From NCBI RefSeq assembly GCF_000512585.2, contig NC_089241.1, positions 6,776,001-6,840,000 on the forward strand: a stretch of 64,000 nt of DNA, given 5' to 3'. Below, piece by piece: positions 35,501 to 47,777 of this stretch. The notes under the pieces are model-generated. The model ran no database searches. It saw only the letters and a program-made list of their open reading frames with translations, and had not been told where the DNA came from. Source of the DNA: Kwoniella bestiolae CBS 10118. Lineage: Eukaryota > Basidiomycota > Tremellomycetes > Tremellales > Cryptococcaceae. How positions within the stretch are numbered: position 1 is the stretch's first letter; every line of letters begins with the position of its first letter. A program made the position numbers and the translations under genes.

Positions 35501-36995
35501 TCAATTCAGTTTGATCCTCTTACTCCGTCGTTCACCCTTACTAACAGGCGGTTCTTTCTGTTTGACTTTGGCTTTATCCGAACGTGCGTCTGCCTTGCAA
35601 TCCGCCTTCATAGGCTTAGGATTTTCTGCAACTTCTTCTCTATTAGTCCTAGGTGCTTCTATGGCTCTATCTTTGACCTTCCTAGGAGTCGGCGTTGAAG
35701 TCTTTGGCGTCGCTGTGCCTTTCCCTTTCCCCCTGCCTTTCTGCTCCACCAAATCGTCCCATCCTCCCCGATCACCAAATTTAACTATACAATCAAAAGC
35801 ATCCTTCTCGACCGGCTGCACGCCTGCCCAATGAATTAGAGATGATCAGACATATCTCCTTTTCGCGCTTTCTCATCCCATAGCTGATGAAGACACTCAC
35901 TGAGTCTACCTCGGTTGACCAACTGCATCGCCCCTATAGCTTCCAATCCCTCTTTACCTATATAGCTTATTTCGTCTGGTATTGAGGCAGAGGAAGCGAG
36001 AGAGGCGAGGTGCTTGATCAGTGCTAATGTGGGTGGATGGGCGAGTCGACGAATGAATTTCACGTCTACCTATGAGATAAATCAATGATCTTTCTTATAT
36101 CCCTTATTGATATACCTCAATATGGGATGCAGGAAGTACCGGCTCGAACGAGTAGGTAATAAGCCTTTTTTAAAAAAACGAGACTTACCATGTACCATGT
36201 TGGGTTGCTCTCGTCTGTCTTTGGATCGAAATAGGGATGTTTCCTATTCACGTCTTCTGATGTCAGCTTTAATACGTCAATGGAAGGAGTGGTTGGGCAA
36301 GCGGAGTAGTACGTACGTATCCCAAGCTGTATCTATAGATCAAATCCATCAGCTAATTATCTGTTTGTGGATCTACATGTATGTCCATTCTCAGCTGAAA
36401 GAGCCTCAAAGACGTACAGTCTGGATATCCCTCTTTGGCTATTTCAGCTAGTGCGAATACCCCTGTTCACTCGCTTTTTCCATCAGCTTTTCACCCGTTG
36501 ACTCTGGTATGAGGCTAGAGACAATTGTTGAGCTGACCTGGTGTTTTACAATTACTGTGATAGAACAGCACCTTTCATTCCCATCACACATCAGTTGTTC
36601 TCATTCAGAAGCTTCCGGATTATCAGCCCAAGGGAAGAAGACCCACCTGATCACCAAGCTTCATACGTTCCTTCATTATCTTCTTGGCCTCGTGGTTCCG
36701 TACTCCTATCATGGGCACCATAAGTGATTGAATCGGGCAAGGATATCTATGCAATGCTATCTCGACTAGACTTGACTTACCGTCCCAAGGTGATATCCTA
36801 TACGTTAATCCATCGTCAGCTCGCTCCTCATGCATCTTTATCTGGCAGCTCACCCAATCTTTTCGAAATCATCGACCGAGAACTGAACATCTCCATCAGC
36901 TTGGAACCTACCTACGCAGATCACCCAAAACACACCTTTACATCCTTGCCTTTGACTATCCTCGAGTCGGGTTCGGCCTTCATTAGCCAAGGCAT
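35501..36995 (-). CDS. EVE-domain protein (THYN1-like) with basic C-terminal tail
   Basis: The EVE domain is a PUA-like fold in thymocyte nuclear protein 1 relatives, thought to bind modified bases in DNA or RNA. Exon 1 (36936-36995) starts MPWLMKAEPDSRIVKGKDVK. Then come FSVDDFEKIG, ISPWDG, VRNHEAKKIMKERMKLGDQ, VLFYHSNCKTPG, GVFALAEIAKEGYPD, YTAWDT, KHPYFDPKTDESNPTWYM, DVKFIRRLAHPP and MQLVNRGRLSVQPVEKDAF, the full EVE order. At least two exons are micro-exons: 36781-36797 (17 nt) and 36317-36332 (16 nt). The tail after the EVE domain is Lys/Arg/Pro-rich (GRGKGKGTATPKTSTPTPRKV, ending RRSKRIKLN) and looks like an AT-hook-like nuclear localisation region. The start follows an in-frame stop upstream; an extra N-terminal exon cannot be excluded. 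Confidence 0.88.
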
Positions 36996-37341
36996 CTTGG
37001 GTCGTCTTTGTCTTTCGTTGTTCTGTCGATCGGTCAGACTCGCAGACTTTGCATGAATAGCAATACAGCACTACTGGAGCAGTCAGATGTCTGTACTCGT
37101 ATCTGACATTCATGTCAACAAACGGGTCATGATCGGTGATCGCCGCATGTTGTCTGCTGCGTGCCTGAATCCATGAGATTAAGAAATTTAAATCCACGGT
37201 TGCAGTTGCAGTCAATTAGACAACCTGTTTTCGTTTGGAACATCTTTAGGTTGATATATTCGGCTCTTCTTTCTGTGCAAATATCGCCCACCCACCGAGG
37301 CTATAGCTCGACAGAGGACACATTCGTCACAGTCCACAGAG
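36996..37341. promoter_or_regulatory. Shared bidirectional promoter region
   Basis: 346 bp separate the divergent EVE-protein and DBP6 starts, so both promoters must lie here. A long minus-strand ORF (36850-37215) crosses it, but the correct EVE frame differs. No TATA box is evident. Confidence 0.45.
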
Positions 37342-40300
37342 ATGTCCTCCCACCACGTCACATTCGGCGACGATCCCTTCCCCCAGGCCGAAGCTGGACC
37401 ATCTACCTCTTCGTACCCTTCTGCCGGACCTTCAATACATCCCGATAGACTGGCTCTGAATGCTACACTTCTGGAGACCAAGAAACCCAAGAACAAGGTA
37501 TGTTCCCATCCCCCGCTTCCTCCTCTTTACTTCCCGCTTCGAACTTTCCATATCTTATATGCTCTTCTGACTTATGGCATCATGTTGATCTTCTTCCACT
37601 GGTGACAGAGCGAAGCGCAGAAGAATCGAGAGAAGAAGAAATTGAAAAAACGACGAAAGCTCGAACAAGCCAAGAAGGCCGCAGCACCAAAGACGAATAA
37701 GAGGGAGTGGAAGCCTGATCCGGTACTTGAGGCGCTTAAAAGGTCTACAGGGGTTGAGAGTATCGATTCGACTGAATCGGTGAAGGACGAGCGAAAGAAG
37801 AAGAAAAAAGAGAAGCAGCAAGAGGCAGAAGAAGACGAGGCAGACGAGACTAGTGATGGAGATGAGCAGTTAGATGGGGAGAGTGAGAAGGAGAAAAGAC
37901 GGAGGGAGAAACGAGAGAAGAGGGAAAAGAGGGAGAGGAAGGAGAAGAGGAGGTTGGAAAGAGAGGCTAGGGATAATGCTGCCGCCCTAGAAGATGGAGA
38001 GACTCATGTAGGACAGGAAGAAACGGATGGAGATGTGCAGATGGAGCAAGATAATTTACCAGAACAACAACAAGTGGAATACGACGACGAAGGAGGATCT
38101 GCCGACGAAGATGATGACGCCAGACAATCCTCACCCGAACCACTGGAAGCTTTCCCCTTACCTCGTTCTGCACCTGCCCCGGCCCCAGAGGTACTTGCAA
38201 GACAAGGTCTACCGACCGGACTGGAAGATGCAGAGTTCATCGATCAGTCGCTTAGATTAGCGTTGGACGAGCTGCAGGCTCCTGTCAAGACAGCATCAGG
38301 CGAAGTGAAGGAAATGAAGGGGTTGAGTGAGAGGATGAAAGAAAAATTGAGAGAGACGGGCGTAGAGGATCTGTTTGCTGGTGAGTCGGTTTGTAATGCC
38401 TTACGATATCTACCTCGAACCGTATGGAACAGAGGAAACGGCAGGATTATCCAAAACCATTTCTACTTGTTGTCATATCTACCTGAATATCTTCAAAAAG
38501 CTAAGCTAATACCTCTTGCACGCCACAGTCCAAGCTGCCATCCTCCCCCAACTACTCTCCCTCCGACTAAATCCATTCCCTTACGATAAACTACACGATT
38601 ATCTCATCTCTGCCCCCACCGGATCAGGTAAAACCTTAGCATACGCTATACCGATCATTGAAATTCTGCAAACGAGGATAACGACGAGGTTGAGAGCTTT
38701 GATCGTACTGCCTACGAGGGATTTGGTGGTGCAAGTTAGGGAGACGTTGGAGGTGCTTGCGAAGGGGACTGGCTTGAATGTGAGTTGAGTATGTCCTCTG
38801 CAGCTTTTGGGAGAACGCCGCTTCACGAATAGCCAGATGTGTTCAGCTAGAATGACGGAAAATGAGGAAGATTGAACGAAGACAATTTATTATCTAAAGT
38901 GGTCTTTTCATGCGATTATAAGGATGTTCAAAATGTACAGCGGCTGACTTGTTACATCTCTTTCCAGATCGGCTCGGTGACGGGCCAACACTCATTCACG
39001 CAAGAGCAATCACAGCTGGTGGCTGATATGGAAACTCCGTGAGTACGATCAACAGCTGACCGAATTCTTGGCACTGCGCTGGGTATCGGATGACTGATTA
39101 CTCTGAAACACATAGCTTGCTTGGCGGTTCATCGAAATTGGATATTCTCATTGCTACTCCAGGTAGATTAATGGATCATCTGGCTTCTACGCCTAATTTC
39201 ACTTTGCAGCATTTACGTTTCTTGGTGGGTCATCTATTTTTACTCATTTCATTGACAACATTGTTATTTTTCTGAATATACATACATTTGCAAGTATACA
39301 CAGCTGATCATATATTCTTCACCCAACAGATAATAGACGAAGCGGATCGACTCCTCAACCAATCCTTCCAGAATTGGTTATCCCAAGTTCTATCCTATAT
39401 CAATCCACCCGACCCACCTAGACCATTACCCGAGGGGTTCAATCTCCAGCCGTGGGATAAGGTCGCCTCGGCGTGGATGGAGGGGATGGGTCTGGTGAGC
39501 AGGGAGGAGGAGTGGAATGAGAGTGTGCCTGTGACTGTGAGTAGGATTTGCTCTTTCAATATGACCAACCACCGTTCGTCGTATACGTCCACAGCAGTCA
39601 TATCAGGGTTATGGACGATATCAATGCTAATCCCTATTTCGCAGTGCCAAAAATTCCTCTTCTCAGCTACCCTCACCCGAGATCCATCCAAAGTAGCCTC
39701 CCTATCCCTCACCTCCCCCAAATACTATATCGTCCAATCCTCCCAACTCCCCTCCATCCCCTACAACATAGGCGAGACATTCTCCTTCCCCTCCACCCTC
39801 TCCGAGAAAATGCTCATCCTCCCTTCTGCGTTGAAACCACTCAACTTGATCCATCTGATCTACTCGACAGAGTTTGGGATAAATAGTGGACTGATCTTCA
39901 CGAAATCTGTGGAGAGCTCTCAGAGGCTTTTGAATTTGTTGACATTCTTCAATGATGCGTATATCAACGCGGGGAGGAAGGTGGTGGTTTCGGGGTATAC
40001 GGGTGAGATGAAAGCTGGGGAAAGGAGGAGGGTATTGAGTGATTTTGGTGAGGGAAAAATTAATCTGTGAGTTTGATTTGGGGCTTTGGTTCTTGGTGTT
40101 GTGTCCAACATCCTCTAGAGACATGTGTCGTGGCTCTGTTCTCATATATCATTTGTTATTTTGTTTCCTCCGCCTTCTGAAATGATATTTTGGCGATCGG
40201 TGTATCGCATCGTGATGCTGATTTTCTATATTGCAATCATAGACTCGTCTGCTCAGATCTCATAGCGAGAGGAATGGACCTTCCAACAGTATCTAACGTT

Positions 40301-40772
40301 ATTTCATATGATGTTCCACTGGACATGAGGAAATATGTCCACAGAGTTGGAAGAACAGCTAGAGCGGGCAGGGAGGGGACTGCGTGGACTTTGGTGGAGA
40401 AGCAGGAGGTGGGTTCTCTCACCTCCATCATCAGACGTAAAACTCTCGTTGTTCAATTTCGACGAGAAGGCAAGCGAGAGATCTGCCAGATGGTATGGTG
40501 TCCAAGAGATATGAGCTGATATCTTGAATCCGTGCTAGGCACTCCACTTTAAGGGGATGATGAATACCGCTGGGCACCTGAAGGCTATAAGGAAGGTCAA
40601 GGTGAAGGAAGATGATTTGGCTGATTACAGGGAGAGTTACGAGGTGAGTAATTGCTGTATCAGCTTGCTGGTATTTCCTTGAACCTGAAAGGTAAGATAG
40701 CTGATGTATGGGGTCGACGGATTGCAGATCGCCATGAGGAGGTTGAAGGAACATTACGGGAGAGATGCGTAA
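37342..40772 (+). CDS. DBP6: DEAD-box RNA helicase DBP6/DDX51
   Basis: Nucleolar ATP-dependent RNA helicase for early 60S ribosome assembly. The N-terminal 300 residues are strongly charged: Lys/Arg-rich coiled segments (KRRREKREKREKRERKEKRRLERE), Asp/Glu runs and Pro-rich parts. The helicase core shows APTGSGKT (motif I), PTRDLVVQV (Ia), TPGRLMDHL (Ib), IIDEADRLL (II), LFSATLTRDP (III), GLIFTKS (IV), SDLIARGMD (V) and HRVGRTARAG (VI). The Q-motif region reads VQAAILPQLL. An insertion between motifs II and III (PPDPPRPLPEGFNLQPWDKVASAW) is typical of the DDX51/DBP6 subfamily and supports the assignment. About eight introns; the last exons give KAIRKVKVKEDDLADYRESYE and the stop at 40770. Roughly 800 aa. 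Confidence 0.93.
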
Positions 40773-41108
40773 GAGAGCTGGCATCTTTTATATTGTGGGA
40801 GTATCTGCTTGATTGGATCAGAGAGGCATATGATGTACTAAACTACAGCGCATTTGAGTCTTGAGTCCTGGAATCTGATGCAGAAGGAGAATCCGCGTCA
40901 TCTTGTCATTGTCATTATCATTTCATATACAAGGTAGTTATACAACATTTGGTTTGTTCAACCTACGAATGAACCATTCGGATAAGCATGAGATTCTGAT
41001 GAGGCAACTCTCAATGACTATTTAAAATTGACGAACACTCAACACTTACAATGAGTCGGTTCTTTTAATCTGTGCCCCACCGTCGGATCCATCAAGTCAG
41101 AGTTTGCC
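40773..41108. other. Convergent intergenic region
   Basis: 336 bp between the ends of DBP6 and VPS51. I see no gene. Confidence 0.45.
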
Positions 41109-42282
41109 TTATGCTGCAGTTTCTATCTTGGGTACATCTCCGACAAGCTTTTCCAACTCTTTCAATATCACCTGGATCTCCCCGTTTTGTTTGTCGGTAT
41201 CGTTGACTTTCTGTATCAGTCCATCGTATGTGGCTCTTATCGTTGCCGGGTCCACTATCAAAGTACATGACCTCAGCATTCAAGCGAGTTCTTAGTCGAA
41301 TCAGACGTCATTACTCACATTTAGCAACGCGCATCAACTCCAATCTCCTCTTCCCACCCTTCAACTCCTCCACCAATACATCCTTCCCCTCTTGGTCTTC
41401 TGCCCTTTCAACTTGAGAGTTGGTCTCGACCACTGAAATAGAATCTATGAGCTGTTCAATCTTGCCGAACGATTCTTGTAATTCCCCAACGATCGATAAG
41501 AGTTGGGGTGTACGTGAGTTGAGCTTTGATATTGTGTCGCCTGCTGAGAATAGCTGTGGGCGGAGTTCAGTGTCAGCTATGTTTGTGCCAGGGTAGGGTG
41601 TATAGGATGGGAGAATGTGGTGAGCTCATAGTTTTAGGAATATCCATTGGATATGAAATAAGGTAGAATAGCGAAGGTCATACTCACCTGATGATGGTGG
41701 TTGTACACTAGACTATGCCTTGATCCCTCCAGATTACCTATATCTACACCATCGTCAATGCATCAGCTACGAATGACTATTGGGGTAGACATTGAATGCA
41801 GTAGAGTAGTTTAGCAGAAGACATACATACCTGAATTCAACCCCGAAGCCTTCTCCATCAATTTCTTCAAATTACTCTTGGATATCAGATCTTCATAGTA
41901 CGCAGAAGCATTGAACGAGGGTGAATCTACAGTGTTCGCATACTCATCAGCTTATAACCTTCCCACGTGTATCACAGAATTGGTAAGAGATGAGCAAGAA
42001 CTGACCTATATCCAATGGGTCCCCCTTCTTCCCCACATCCACAGGTGATTCTGCTGTCTGACCTTGTCCCTCCTTGATACCGTAGAAATTCCTAAATTGT
42101 TCTCTCCTAGCTTTACGTTGCTCTGCACTGGCACCTGCACCAGCACCAGCGGTACTGCTCCCTCTCCTCATTTCGCCTGAGCCCGTACCTGCGTCGGTGA
42201 ATGTACTGATCTTCCTGGGTGGGGTTGCTCGTGTGGACTGGGGCATCTCGGAGTGCCTTCGTGGGATGGGTGAGGATGACAT
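41109..42282 (-). CDS. VPS51: GARP complex subunit VPS51
   Basis: Vps51 is the small subunit of the GARP tethering complex, which captures endosome-derived vesicles at the trans-Golgi. The N-terminal 110 residues are disordered (SSPIPRRHSEMPQ) with FRNFYGIK. The Vps51 domain follows as SFNASAYYEDLISKSNLKKLMEKASGLNSDI, NLEGSRHSLVYNHHQ and LFSAGDTISKLN, matching the family pattern of D-x-x-x-Y-x-x-x-L then NL-x-x-x-x-x-x-LVY. Helical coils to the end (LQESFGKIEQLIDS, VILKELEKLVGDV) finish at ETAA. Length is roughly 290 aa, so it is the short fungal form without the C-terminal domain of animal VPS51. About five exons, with introns of usual length. It is divergent from eIF4E. Confidence 0.85.
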
Positions 42283-42902
42283 GTTGCTTTACGTGATCGA
42301 CTTGTCAAGTGAGTTTGGTGGATCTCAAAGTTGTATCAATTCATGTAGCATATGTTTTACATCATCGCGTACCAGGTTACAGTACGAGTAATATTGATGC
42401 TCATACGCACGGATCCTCGATGCCATGTGTTGTCAATGTTTGAGTCACGTGACATGCAACATGTGGGATTTTGAGTACGGGTGAAAACCCTGAATTTCAT
42501 CTTTCATCTTTTTGGCATTTGGATCTCTCATTCTTTCAAAATAGTGATCCTTTGTTCATCTCTCATCACACATCATCACAAAAACTACTCTTTGTTCTAT
42601 TCGCATATCCGCAGGAATTGTCAGTAGTGCTGCCTCATCGCAAAAACATCCGATAGTACAACATCAATTGAAAACAAGGGGATATCCTCATCCATAATAC
42701 GCATCAACCTTCTTACATCCCGAGACCGACTAGAACAAACAGTGGGAACATTACCAAGACATCTTTGTCCCATCTCCACCCATTTACTCGATCATCCGCC
42801 TCTCATAAAGCAGTGGACTTAATATCAGTCATCCCCAACCAAGCTCAACGTATCAGATTCGACACTATCATCAATTGATCCATACGCTCTACACCCCACA
42901 CG
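42283..42902. other. Divergent promoter region
   Basis: 620 bp between VPS51 and eIF4E. It contains a CACGTG-type E-box (TCACGTGA at about 42446), a possible basic helix-loop-helix site. CT- and CA-rich leader sequence precedes the eIF4E start. No gene seen. Confidence 0.45.
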
Positions 42903-44456
42903 ATGTCAGCCGCTACCCTCCCCCCACAAGCTTCCACAGCCAACGCCAATGCCCTGTCCGATGCTCTCGCAGCAGCGTCCATCTCTTCATCGTCATCCCC
43001 CAAACCAGAGGATAATGAGGACTTGGAGGATGGTGAGATTAGGGATGATGAGGATGAACAGGATGATGGGAAGGTGAAGACTGTTTTTGATGATGCTAGT
43101 CGATTCAACGTCAAGGTGGGTTTGGCTTCATTATGATATTAGTAGTTCCCTTTGGAGGGTATTGTTGACTTCCGATGTGATGGGATGGATCACAACTTGG
43201 CATATGATGAACAATATTATCATTGTCACAAGTTAGGGAAATTTTGACATGAAATCTTTATACTGACTCTTGTCGTTGCTTCAACAGCACCCCCTCTACT
43301 CCACCTGGACTTTATTCTTCGACTCACCCCAATCTAAACTCTTGCCCAAGACACCTTCATCCACACCCGCTACCCCTCAAGGAACACATGGTGAGTTACA
43401 TTTCCCTGCTCACTATCTTTTCTGCACCATTGTGCTGAAACTTCGCAACCCGTACTCTACACATTCCTCTGTGGTCATATATCGTGAATAACCAAGCTGA
43501 CACTGTACTACAATATGACAGGCGGCGGCTGGATGGAAGATATCCGAAAAGTCGTGGCATTCGATTCCGTCGAAGAGTTCTGGGGATTATACAACAATAT
43601 CATCCCTCCTTCCCAATTGCCCGGTAAAGCGAACTACTACCTGTTCAAGGTGGGTTATCCTCACCGTCTTTTTGCTCAGCTCAATGGATCCTAGCGATAT
43701 TGATGGACCGAGCTGATATGTTCATGCTGGTTCCGGTTAGGACGGTATCATGCCTGCGTGGGAGGACCCCAAGAACAAGAACGGTGGGAAATGGTCTATA
43801 CAAGTACCGAAGGAGAAGAGTAAAGGTGCGATTGACAAGATGTGGCTTTATACTGTGAGTTTCGTCACTTTCAAAATGTCGTGGATAATCAATCGGCATC
43901 TCCTCGGAGGTCTCCGTCGAGGAAAATACTAATTGTGTTCTGTGACATTGCAGATGCTCGCTGCTATCGGTGAGACCTTCGAGACCCCCCTTCCCGGACC
44001 AGACGACAAGGAAGCTCCTGCTCCTACTCAATCGGATCTGGTAACCGGTGTGATCGTCTCTTCCCGACCTGCTTTGTGAGTGACAGCTCTTCTTGCAACC
44101 GCACCATGGTATTCCAACACAAATACACCCTTACTAATGCTGCCCGATGTTCAACCGTAGCTACCGTATCTCCATCTGGACCCGAAATGCACCCGATACC
44201 AACCTCACCGACTCCGACCCATTGATGGCTCGAATTTTGACTATCGGTAAACACTTCAAGGTTTCAGTATTGGGGTACGAGCTGGAGCAGAAGTTGGTCA
44301 CTGGTGGATTCCAGACTGAGATTATGTTTGAGAGGTGAGTGGTAGTCATCCTTTAAGACTTTGGTTTGGTGGAAAAGGTGCTGATGATTTGCGGTTTGGT
44401 TGTGTAGTCATAAAGACAGTGAGAAGAAGGGTAACAAGAATAAGATTATCATTTAA
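42903..44456 (+). CDS. TIF45: Translation initiation factor eIF4E (mRNA cap-binding)
   Basis: Binds the 7-methylguanosine cap and recruits eIF4G. The N-terminal 65 residues are disordered (Ala/Ser then EDLEDGEIRDDEDEQ). The cap-binding core begins HPLYSTWTLFFDSP. Further landmarks are VEEFWGLYNNIIPPSQL, KDGIMPAWEDPKNKNGGKW (the second cap-stacking Trp with its adjacent Glu), GETFE, WTRNA and the C-terminal Lys-rich KKGNKNKIII. The Trp residues at conserved spacing support the call. About seven exons; exon 1 ends FNVK and joins HPLY in phase. Length is roughly 255 aa, longer than yeast eIF4E because of the acidic N-terminus. The gene faces away from VPS51, with a possible E-box in the shared region. 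Confidence 0.93.
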
Positions 44457-44822
44457 GCTTGTCTGGAAGCAGAGGGAAAGATAAATGACTTGTCATCTAA
44501 GCAGAGGTTGAATTGGTGCTCAGACAAGGAAATGACTTGATACAGCAGGTCAAGAAGGTATCATGTGGATGTGGTCTCCTACCAAAGTTATATGTTTGTC
44601 TTTTCCTTCTTATCGCTTAATCATTTATACAAAGACGTACTTTGTGCATTTATTTTCAATAATCTTACATGCATATGTACAGTATCTCTTCCGACACAGA
44701 ATCCTACAATTGACGATGGGCGATAACTTGTACAACGATAATCCCGATCTTACAAAGTGTCATGACAGAAGAAAAAGTCTGAAATAAAGGGTGTTTGGTA
44801 TAAATATTTTGATACGCACCTA
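44457..44822. other. Convergent intergenic region
   Basis: 366 bp of 3' flanks; AT-rich. I see no gene. Confidence 0.45.
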
Positions 44823-45731
44823 TCATCCAGTATAAACCCTCAACCAACCTTTCACCCCAGCCCTACAGACCAAACACTTTGCTCCTCCCACGTCCCTTCC
44901 CATGAAGATCGCTCCGTGATCGTCCGAGCTATCCTTCAGGGATATCCTACCGTCCTCCATGATCCCATCCATCATCGCATTCTCCTTGGAGGTACCCAAC
45001 CCCAACACCCCTTCACTGGTGTATTCCCCGCCCACCTGGTCTTGTGCAGGTGGTCTATAACCGCCTAATCCCAATTTACGTGCATTTGGATGGTTGAGCG
45101 TGGCTTTGTAGAGGAGTTGATTATATGGGATCTTTGGGCATTCGGAGAGAGTCTGGTTGGATGAAGTTATAGGTGGTGGGTTGGACTCTGCGATTGGCTC
45201 GAGGGGCGATGATGATGGCTGGGGTATCTGAGTAGATATGGGTGTAGACGCGGATGAGGGGAAGGTCGGGTTGGTAGATCTGTGGATGAGGAGCGGGGCG
45301 CAGAGGTAACAGAGATTGAGATGGCAGCCTGGTCGCGTTGGTACATATCAGCGATTCTGAGCTGAGGAATAAATAGGTTGATGAGGGAGCGAAATGATGG
45401 AGATGAGTGAGAAAGGAAAGTTCCACTTACAAGGTAGAAGTACCGCCGAAGGAGGTCTGCTAAGACACAACAGACAAAGGGGGTATGGTCTTTCCTCTAC
45501 TACCGCGCCATCTTGACTCTTGGTCTTACTAGATCCTTCGAGCTGATCATCCGGTACCTCCTCAATTGTGATTGAAGTCTCCGAGCCAATGGAAGTGGAC
45601 AGTCCCGGTATGTCCATTCCTTGCTCTTCCTCTGGACCTTGCCGTGAGAGAGGGATAGCCCGATGTCGCCTCGAGGCGTCCAACTCCGCTCCGATGTGGG
45701 ACAGGTCGAAGGTGTTCATGCTGTCTTCCAT
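44823..45731 (-). CDS. RING-finger protein with a split RING (probable E3 ligase)
   Basis: Two exons (45431-45731, 44823-45328) give 268 aa; the intron splits a codon of the RING itself. Zinc ligands are CLLC near residue 88, LPCCHLNLCYLC across the splice site, and CLVC at the C-terminus (CLVCRAGVKGWLRVYTG). This is the C3HC4 order C-x2-C, C-x-H, C-x2-C, C-x2-C. Unusually, about 141 residues separate the third and fourth pairs, while the RING pattern usually allows up to about 48. The inserted part is Ser/Pro-rich (PSSASTPISTQIPQPSSSPLE) and then Gly/Asp-rich. A C-terminal RING is typical of E3 ligases of the MUL1/CGRF1 type, but no TM is seen. Function is an inference from the RING alone. 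Confidence 0.75.
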
Positions 45732-46682
45732 TTCACTGATGTGTCGAGGAATTTAAGAACAAGGATGTGGTGTATGTATGATTCAAGGAGACTGGTGGAC
45801 CAATTACGATGCATGGAATTGTTTCATCATGATGATGCCGTGCCATGCGATACACCATAACATACAGACATGCATGCTCTATTCGTTCATCATGTGTCAT
45901 ATGTCAATATTGGATCATGGATGATCATGTGTTCCAGAGAGAGAGATTACGTTACTTGCTGGCACATTATGAGTATGCTCGGATCACCGGCTAATCATCG
46001 ATGGTTACTAACCATTGCACATTCACCGCTATCAACAAGTGGCGATGCATGTTCTGAGAGCATCACAAATCACCAAGACATCACGATACTTACTATCCTA
46101 CTCCTTGGATCCCAGGATAACATGGGGGTTCCCAGTGCAGTGAATCACATGTGAATTATGGTCGAATATTACCAGCGTTCCCCGCGAACGGATAAAATCA
46201 GCTTATCACCCTCACATCCAATCAATACTCGTACAGAGATCCGGCGCTGAATGGTCATGCCGCTCCGAATCCCCATGTACCAAGTGCGCCAGCTCTCGGA
46301 ACTCAGCCAATCCCTTACATGACGATAAGGGGCTTCAGTCGCCCTCTTCCCTTGTGCTTGTGACTAAATATCACAATGGCTGAGCTGGAAGATATGACAC
46401 CATCTCGGAGCTGAGCTGGACTGTAAACCCCCCTGTCTCACCAACCCACCTGAGTTTTGTTTTGATCGAGTCAGGGGGACACCTTTTTGTACCACTGTAG
46501 TCCCAAGCCCAGACCCATAGCGTCATAGATTATCTTGTTGTCTATCCTTTCAATCTTCTGTTCTTGGGGTCAAGACCGACCTCATTGTCCAGAAAGGATT
46601 TGCATCGAATATCAAGACTCGCTTGCTTCTTGCTTGATCGTTCGCGAATTTTCGCTTCTCATGTCACACTGTCTGCTCTCTC
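45732..46682. other. Intergenic region
   Basis: About 950 bp with several short ORFs on the plus strand that carry no family resemblance. I see no repeat or RNA gene. Confidence 0.4.
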
Positions 46683-47636
46683 ATGACAGGTATATAAGGG
46701 CGACAGGACGTGTCGTTCCAAGCGGATCTCTTGTTTGCAGCTTGCTTCTCTCTCTACTTTGTACACGTTTCTGTCTGTTGTGTGTCAGAAAGTCTAATCC
46801 TGCTTACCTCTGCTCCTACCTCCGCCGAGCACTCTATCTCTGATTCTTCCCAGCTACCGAAAACCTCCTCTACCACGCAAAGTGATGCGCTCGGTGAGCC
46901 TCCCTGTACCTGTGCTTCCGCAGGTGATGCCTCCCTTCCGCCTCCTTCGGAGACTGTACTACACACTCCGAGGAACTCGACTGTCTACCTGCTACCAGAA
47001 TGGGGCGGCGGCACTAAAATTTACGTGGCCGAGGGACACTTTGACGACGCAAAATTGGAAGCATTGTCGGATTCCGCTCCGACGATCAAAGAAGAACACA
47101 TCAATACTGACCTCGAGGCGTTCCCCTTTGAAGCGCATAGTGGCGAAGATCAAGGCGCCACACCGGAGGGAGAAGCACCATCGTGCTCAGGGGGCTTTAT
47201 GTCCATACATGGTGAGTCGATTTTCGTCGACGTGGAAGAGGCAGTCAAGAGATTGGGTGAGAATTGAATGGAGGTCGTCAACACCACTATGAGTCCTATC
47301 CAAGCCCCGACGCAAAGATCTCATCGGGAGCTGGATCAGAGTACTACCACTCAGCTACCTCCTTCTCCTGCTGGAAGCAAAAGCAACGGTACCAGTAAGA
47401 TGCAAGAGAGGCAAGCGAGACAGGGACGTGAAACGGCAAGAATAGTGGAACAACGTAAACGTCGAATCCGAACTCAAACTCAGCGAACTCAGATCGGAAC
47501 TCAATATGCTGCTTCCAATGTTGGTTTGACTGTTGGGAATTACACTTCCCATGATGAAAGCAATACAGCCAAGACCAGTGGTAATTATAAGCTTGCAAAG
47601 AATGAGCTGAGGAACCTTAATGGATGGAGGTGATCC
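46683..47636 (+). CDS. Hypothetical protein, frame interrupted by one TGA
   Basis: Low confidence. The open frame from about 46698 to 47267 has no ATG of its own. A 7-nt first exon (ATGACAG, 46683-46689) spliced over GTATAT to TTTGCAG at 46740 would join it in phase. Alternatively, TATATAAG at 46690-46698 is a TATA box and the start lies elsewhere. The frame runs through PPPSETVLHTPRNSTVYLLPE and VYLLPEWGGGTKIYVAEGHF to a TGA at 47265, directly followed in the same frame by ATG and 121 further codons (ending LRNLNGWR, stop at 47636). An intron with a donor at GTGAGTCG (47213) may bridge the stop, or the second half may be a separate or decayed piece. Composition is Ser/Thr/Glu-rich; no domain recognised. 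Confidence 0.35.
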
Positions 47637-47777
47637 AAAGCTTCCTTCGAATTACCTCGACCTTTCCGGTAGAAACAAGGGAGGTGTTATATTTGTATAT
47701 ATTTATATGCTACATGAATCTATGAACCACTCAAGCAACACAAAGTATCACCTCACGAGGCCAAACAATCTATAAAC

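Noticed and set aside
36850..37215. 121-codon minus ORF beginning MTATATVDLNFL
   Set aside because: Different frame from the EVE-domain protein; the true frame reads AEPDSRIVKGKDVK in the same place and has a stop upstream.
45732..46682. Possible promoter-proximal gene between the RING gene and the uncertain ORF
   Set aside because: Only short, unsupported ORFs and no conserved motif; left as intergenic.
46535..46843. 102-codon plus ORF before the uncertain gene
   Set aside because: Competes with another frame and ends without support; looks random.
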